Source: Thiotrichaceae bacterium (lineage in GTDB: Bacteria; Pseudomonadota; Gammaproteobacteria; SZUA-229). From it: DNA of 25,981 bases. This document shows, piece by piece, positions 23,301 through 25,981 of this stretch. The DNA lies in assembly GCA_002746365.1 (NCBI GenBank), contig NVWZ01000013.1:33002-58982 (forward strand). Direction: 5' to 3'. Made by a program: the position numbers and the translations under genes. Numbering within the stretch: position 1 is the stretch's first letter; each line of letters starts with the position of its first letter. The notes under the pieces were generated by a model. That model was not told where the DNA came from and did not search any database. It was given only the letters and a program-made list of their open reading frames with translations.

Positions 23301-25502
23301 TGTAATCGCACCACTAGATGTTATGTTTACAGCACCCGCATTAATCGCAGCATTAATTGCAGCACTGGCTACATTGGTAGCGGTAAATGCATTGCCATTT
23401 GTATTAACAGAAGACGCTATCGTTATTGCGCCGGTATGAGCATTTAAGTTAACGCCGGTACTGCTGCTTCCCGTTGTTATAGTGCCACCCGTATTATCAA
23501 AACTAGTACCGGCACTGGTGAAAGAACCTGCATCATCACCGCCAGAAGTATTTACATTATCAGCGATAGTAACCACACCAGTCTGACCACTTAAATCTAC
23601 CGAACCACCGACTGTTGTAATTGTTGCCCCACCGTTATCAAAACTGGTTCCCGAGCTTGTGAAGTCGCCTCCACTGGTTGCAATGTTGCCAATAATATCA
23701 ACCGCACCGCCACTACTAACTATTACCGAACCACCACTAGTGGTGATATTGTCACCCACTGTAACAGCACCTTCGGCGGTAATCGTAACGGAGCCTGCAC
23801 CCGTTGTTAATCTGTCTGTCGTAATAGTCGCACCAGTATTATCACCCGCTGTACCGGCCTGTAGTGTAATGCTGCCACTGCCGCCTGTTACAAAATTAAC
23901 GCCAGTTAAATCAATACCAGTTGCTGCATCACCAGTATTATTATTTCGTGTCTGTATCGTTAGGTCGCTGTCATTGGCAAGCGTGACGGTACCAGAACCT
24001 GAAACATTAACCGCATCTGTTGCTTGCAGAATAATATTAGCCGTCGCACTTTGACCTTCTATTTCAGATTTATAGACGATGAAAGGATCTGCAGTACCAC
24101 TATCAGTAAAAGCAACTGTTCCTGCAGCACTGGTACCTGTGTCTAATCCGGTACTACTGCTATCTGGCGTATCCGAACCATCACTGTTGCCAGGGATAGT
24201 TATCGTTATAACGCCAGGGTCAAGCAGCAATGTACCCGTTGCTCCATTGGCCGCAGTCAGATCAACCATGCCTTTTTTAACCAGTCCCTGTTTGCCCGAG
24301 ATTTCTGTAAAACCACCGTTACCACTGCTCGCTCCGCCTTTTGCAGAAATGTCACCGTAAAACCGTGTTGTATTATCAGCCCAGACGATAACTTTTCCAC
24401 CATCGCCTTGTTCAACTGCATCTACTTTAATCGTTGCGTCTTCACTTATATATGTGTATTCAGCATTTTGAATATTGGCATTTTCACCCTGATAGTCACC
24501 ACCGATTAACACCGTACCACCACCGGCATCACCCGAAGCGTCTATACTTGCCTGACCGAACAGACCAACATTTTCACCTAGCAATAAAACACTGCCGCCT
24601 TGCCCGGCTTCACCGTAAACGTCTATTGCACCACTGTGAATGGTATTGCCAGAATTTCCAAACAGATAGACTTCACCGCCTTTGTTTTCCAGGCGACGTG
24701 CTGTGATGACACCTTCATTATTAATCGCGTTAGTGAAAACATCTTTAGCAACATGTGCGTCGAGCAAAATCTGCCCACCATTCGCCTGTAAAGAACCAAT
24801 ATTTTCTATCGACGATTCAGCGTTATCTAAATTCGTTAAGATGTCTTCACTAACTTTAAAGCTAATTAAACCATCACCATCAAAATTTAATACCGCCTGC
24901 TTGCCTGTAGCAAGATTAATTTGCCCATAGTCTGCAATGATAAACCCTGAATTAACAACATGACTGCCCACTAAGCTGATGCTGCCACCAGAAGCCGCGG
25001 TGAGCGTACCACGATTTATGATAGCGCCTGGCGTATAGTTCTCTGCGTTAAAAAGGTAATTTCCTTTCATGAAATCATCTTTAGAAATGCTCAAGCTGGT
25101 TGCCATCAGCGCACCAACATTCACCGTTGCTGATTGGCCAAAAATTATGCCATTAGGATTACTCAAAAAGACTCGACCATTTGAATTGATAGACCCGAAA
25201 ATCTGACTTGGACTTTGATCGTTGATGCGGTTTAACGCAACAGACCTGCTGGAGGGTTGGTTGAAGTTTACCGTTTCACTTTGGTTAACATTAAAGCTGC
25301 TCCAGTCGATGACCAAAGCGCCGCTTGATTGATTAATGTTTGTTGTATTTACAGACGTGTTTATACTACCTGTGCCGCCAACAATAACCCCGCCTTGCGG
25401 CGCTGCCTGTGCGACACTGGCAGCAACACCAGCGCCAAGAAAGAATGCAGGAAAAATTTTATTCACTGCAAACCCAAAGATATTCTTCATAAACTGACGC
25501 AT
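17355..25502 (-). CDS. TpsA filamentous haemagglutinin-like exoprotein
   Basis: A 2715-residue two-partner secretion exoprotein. Residues 1-33 are an extended signal peptide (hydrophobic FPAFFLGAGVAASVAQA, cleavage probably after AQA). The secretion domain follows (about 35-270), with the NPNGI motif at 115-119 (NSNGRVFLSNPNGIIFG) and INRGTL and ISLVG segments, typical of the filamentous haemagglutinin N-terminus. The rest is a very long Gly/Thr/Ser/Asn-rich beta-helix of repeats, including five tandem units of about 93 residues. The C-terminus is acidic (DEEEEDSS) and ends KVNWL, with no obvious toxin domain. Export is by the TpsB gene just upstream. Likely an adhesin or biofilm matrix protein; inferred from the family. 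ATG 25502 or the ATG four codons later may be the start. Confidence 0.93.
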   Translation of the reverse strand: MRQFMKNIFGFAVNKIFPAFFLGAGVAASVAQAAPQGGVIVGGTGSINTSVNTTNINQSSGALVIDWSSFNVNQSETVNFNQPSSRSVALNRINDQSPSQIFGSINSNGRVFLSNPNGIIFGQSATVNVGALMATSLSISKDDFMKGNYLFNAENYTPGAIINRGTLTAASGGSISLVGSHVVNSGFIIADYGQINLATGKQAVLNFDGDGLISFKVSEDILTNLDNAESSIENIGSLQANGGQILLDAHVAKDVFTNAINNEGVITARRLENKGGEVYLFGNSGNTIHSGAIDVYGEAGQGGSVLLLGENVGLFGQASIDASGDAGGGTVLIGGDYQGENANIQNAEYTYISEDATIKVDAVEQGDGGKVIVWADNTTRFYGDISAKGGASSGNGGFTEISGKQGLVKKGMVDLTAANGATGTLLLDPGVITITIPGNSDGSDTPDSSSTGLDTGTSAAGTVAFTDSGTADPFIVYKSEIEGQSATANIILQATDAVNVSGSGTVTLANDSDLTIQTRNNNTGDAATGIDLTGVNFVTGGSGSITLQAGTAGDNTGATITTDRLTTGAGSVTITAEGAVTVGDNITTSGGSVIVSSGGAVDIIGNIATSGGDFTSSGTSFDNGGATITTVGGSVDLSGQTGVVTIADNVNTSGGDDAGSFTSAGTSFDNTGGTITTGSSSTGVNLNAHTGAITIASSVNTNGNAFTATNVASAAINAAINAGAVNITSSGAITQTAGSITASSLIVSAVGGIDLDGSNAVAAFSASNITGGAVVFNNASGSTLDLQGVSNSVGDISIDETGNISISGGVNAGVNTVTLDALGSITDTALGIITAGVLDTDSVGGTALNSAHVVGAYTARNITTGNVVFNNASGGTLDLQAVSNTVGNITVDETGNISVSGGVNAGVNTVTLDALGSIADSTGVITAGTLDTDSVGGTVLNNAHAVGAFTANNITSGVVTLNNASGGTLDLQAVSNTSRNITLDETGNISVSGAIDGATIVLDAVGAITDTGTGVITATTLLNTDSTGGTVLNQGPHVVAAFTANNTSSGNVELNNASGGTLDLQAVSNTVGDISINETGNISVNGAINAAANTVTLDALGSIADTVSGIITAGILDTDSVGGSVLDNAHAVTAYTARNITSGNIVLDNASAGTLDIQGIINTVGDITINETGNITLSSVVTASISGTAIIDSASGSINGAGTVTGSTVDLRAATGIGNSTAVTTVADILLFDNSVSGAVEISNAKASGVAVSGTNNGVATITETAGNLEVAAAGITTTSNALNLFADNMTFTGTLDSGLAATTLSSSSATTVIAIGDTASNSGSTLGITDAMLGMVTASSINIGNAANTGGINFSGAVSQAGNTVNLNTGGVIAGTGTVTAGTLDLVAAGGIGASGMLLSTIADIITFDNSTSGGVYISNTQGTGVSVSGTNSGDEAVVIQETSGSLTVDGGNIVSGGNDVSLIADNTFLTGTVNAGIGQVTLTSNTATQGIELIGAGVAAAGATLQIDNAMLNQITAAGITLGDASQTAGIDVNGVADSSTPLTLQTGGAITQTSGSITVSSLTLDAQTGIGTSGIHLDTQASTITFSNNSSTGDIFIDNSFAGNVTVSGNTGNAAATPGGVINITELLGNIIIDVVGITTNDGGDITLTANAGNITGTGLVSAGTVNLISSTGIGVSGAAINTAADNVALTTVSSGGAFISNTKASGVSVSAASTIAGEIEITETAGDLTISGTIMTASGNSDISYITDNGSIVLTATTDADGDTVNIDSAGSISGAGAITASTVNLNATSGIGNAGVGNTVFTIADTIVFENTASGGSYLSNNKSTDISSGSVNTGEVEFTGTLGTTTVSAAGITTNGGGGVTLNATDAVLLTGSVTASGNTITVSSINAGISGAGELVANTVNLDASGTTNVSTRASNVTFDNDSVNGVTISNDFIGGVIVSGTSSGLVDITEVSGNLTIGSGNIVSASTVDYTTTSSNIILTGSTTTGAGSSASINSAGSITGTGRVTTGAGGSIELISDTGIGSATNAVNTATATLTFANGTSGGVYISNALSTGVDVSGTNFGDIEITETAGTLNIAAAGLTANDNDIDLIANRMTFDGLATIDAGAGLVTLTTSTASRSIQVGNGASNASSLGLTDSMLNQITTSVGVLIGGTSHTGGVRVVGDATPLSGGTFELVSQGNVAVNALLTTIGDTTIQSTNGNITFGANSGVTSTSAGILLDSNGTITGSGALTLNAATDLVFNKQLVIDGTTDITAGTLNVQSDIMTTTGNLTITSASAVTFNPSITITAADLLTINAESSGAGDLNLNGGSGITLNQNVTVNGLATLNAGTGTLTVEAALATSGGNNISISATDIDLNGTIDSGTGITTIRDAGNSIGLGLNQTGRLNIDITEFQAIGGAGLTLATSNDIRIEGSFVSTSTVPLTLNAATITMPLATTISLQSSLNIMDSAVTAASSLDITVAGAFDMNNTIETNGAFTLIANQGVDMGEAASIISNNSRIDITTNGDDILLGLVDAGSNDVNLTAKAGSVLNNNGVFDDVTRSKTNIIADEVTITANSRIGASSTDAITINANAGGLITLDFKAEKAFINNLQNTKIINNGTGDVAVGLIFSGQIIGVGHNVGLNAENTEGVLFEEVNSNAESDSLMSVLGADYKLSAVDEEEEDSSTLNTVVPVMIRTNDGWEFKAPLSNPTNEKGGERKVNWL
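21950..23240 (-). repeat. Tandem repeats of about 279 bp within tpsA
   Basis: Near-identical blocks recur at about 22028, 22308, 22586, 22863 and 23142, a period of 277-280 bp or about 93 residues. Each protein unit contains GTLDLQAVSNTVGDI, DETGNISVSG, ANTVTLDALGSI, ITAGxLDTDSVGG and AHAVGAFTANNI-like segments. Close similarity suggests recent duplication and possible copy-number variation. Confidence 0.85.
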
Positions 25503-25614
25503 AGTTATAAACCCTGCTTAAAACCTTGTTTACCGATGCACCAACTAAAGCGGTACATATAAGTATATTTCTTTCACCCTGTAAATATCAAAAATAAACA
25601 TGACCGTTGGTCAG

Positions 25615-25981
25615 TTAAAAGTGATACTCCATACTGAAATAGAACGGTAACGACTGTAAATCAGAGGCTTCGTCTCCAGTAGCTGTCGCTAAATCGATAC
25701 GTACAAGAAACTTGTTAAACGGCTCTACCTGTATACCCAGACCTATGCCAGACAAAGTCGCTTCGCCAATCTCGTTGATTAGCGGCTCATTAAGGTCGCC
25801 AGAAGCGTAATCATAATAAACCGACAATTGCAGTCCGTTAAGCCATGTATGCTGTATATCCGGTGACGCAGTCAATATATATTCAAACGATGTAAAAATT
25901 ACGTTATCCACCAGGATTTCAGCAATGGGATATGCGCGCACATTGTATGGGCCGCCTAAAGGATACTGCTCTAGAGATGTA
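25615..25981 (-). CDS. TpsB outer-membrane transporter, C-terminal part
   Basis: The last 121 residues of a TpsB/FhaC-type Omp85-superfamily transporter; the frame is open at the window edge, so most of the protein lies beyond it. LEQYPLGGPYNVRAYPIAEI contains the VRxY-type motif of the conserved loop that enters the barrel pore. Alternating beta strands follow (VIFTSFEYILTA, LQLSVYYDYASG, ATLSGIGLGIQV, FLVRIDLATATG), and the protein ends with aromatic FYFSMEYHF, the usual barrel C-terminus. It lies 112 bp upstream of tpsA on the same strand, the normal tpsB-tpsA order, so it most likely secretes that exoprotein. Confidence 0.9.
   Translation of the reverse strand, partial: TSLEQYPLGGPYNVRAYPIAEILVDNVIFTSFEYILTASPDIQHTWLNGLQLSVYYDYASGDLNEPLINEIGEATLSGIGLGIQVEPFNKFLVRIDLATATGDEASDLQSLPFYFSMEYHF

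Noticed and set aside
17554..25562. Many long + strand open frames (for example 22414-22935 and 20287-20769) across the adhesin
   Set aside because: They are antisense shadows of a repetitive Thr/Gly/Ala-rich gene that lacks stop complements; no ribosome sites or domain character.

Overview
The window looks like a gammaproteobacterial chromosome of moderate-to-low GC, probably from a free-living environmental strain. The left part carries the run tonB-like, yqgE, ruvX, pyrR, pyrB, pyrC', all on the + strand. This order is known from Pseudomonas and relatives, including the non-catalytic dihydroorotase paralogue that accompanies aspartate transcarbamoylase. No taxon can be fixed more closely from the sequence alone.

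Layout: (1) 1-5517, housekeeping genes: the 3' end of apbE, a TonB-family protein, YqgE, RuvX, PyrR, PyrB and a PyrC-like subunit without its zinc ligands. (2) 5518-5815, a gene-free spacer with a short repeat that recurs in inverted orientation at 14331. (3) 5816-about 14030, an array of integron gene cassettes without an integrase in view (CALIN-like). Five attC-like sites (5816, 6469, 7099, 12088, 13274) separate minus-strand ORFs, three of whose stop codons lie inside an attC core box (the first cassette's lies deeper in its site). Cassette contents are an uncharacterised helical protein, a protein with a WGSL motif, a very large 5-kb cassette with a 1448-residue P-loop NTPase ending in a PD-(D/E)XK-like nuclease domain, a PIN-like protein and an HNH protein. 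(4) 14358-16765, three different type II toxin-antitoxin operons (ParDE, Phd/VapC-PIN, Phd/RelE-ParE), each bracketed by copies of one roughly 80-110 bp repeat that does not look like attC. (5) 16888-17368, a 5'-truncated, frameshifted pseudogene on the + strand. (6) 17355-25981, a two-partner secretion locus on the - strand: the 3' end of a TpsB outer-membrane transporter followed by a 2715-residue TpsA filamentous haemagglutinin-like exoprotein with internal repeats.

How it fits together: the pyr genes serve pyrimidine synthesis, with PyrC' probably structural in the PyrB complex. The cassette array and toxin-antitoxin block form an accessory island between this operon and the adhesin locus. 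Its content (NTPase-nuclease, PIN, HNH, toxins) is nuclease-rich and suggests mobile-element conflict or phage defence. That role is inferred from domains and context, not shown.
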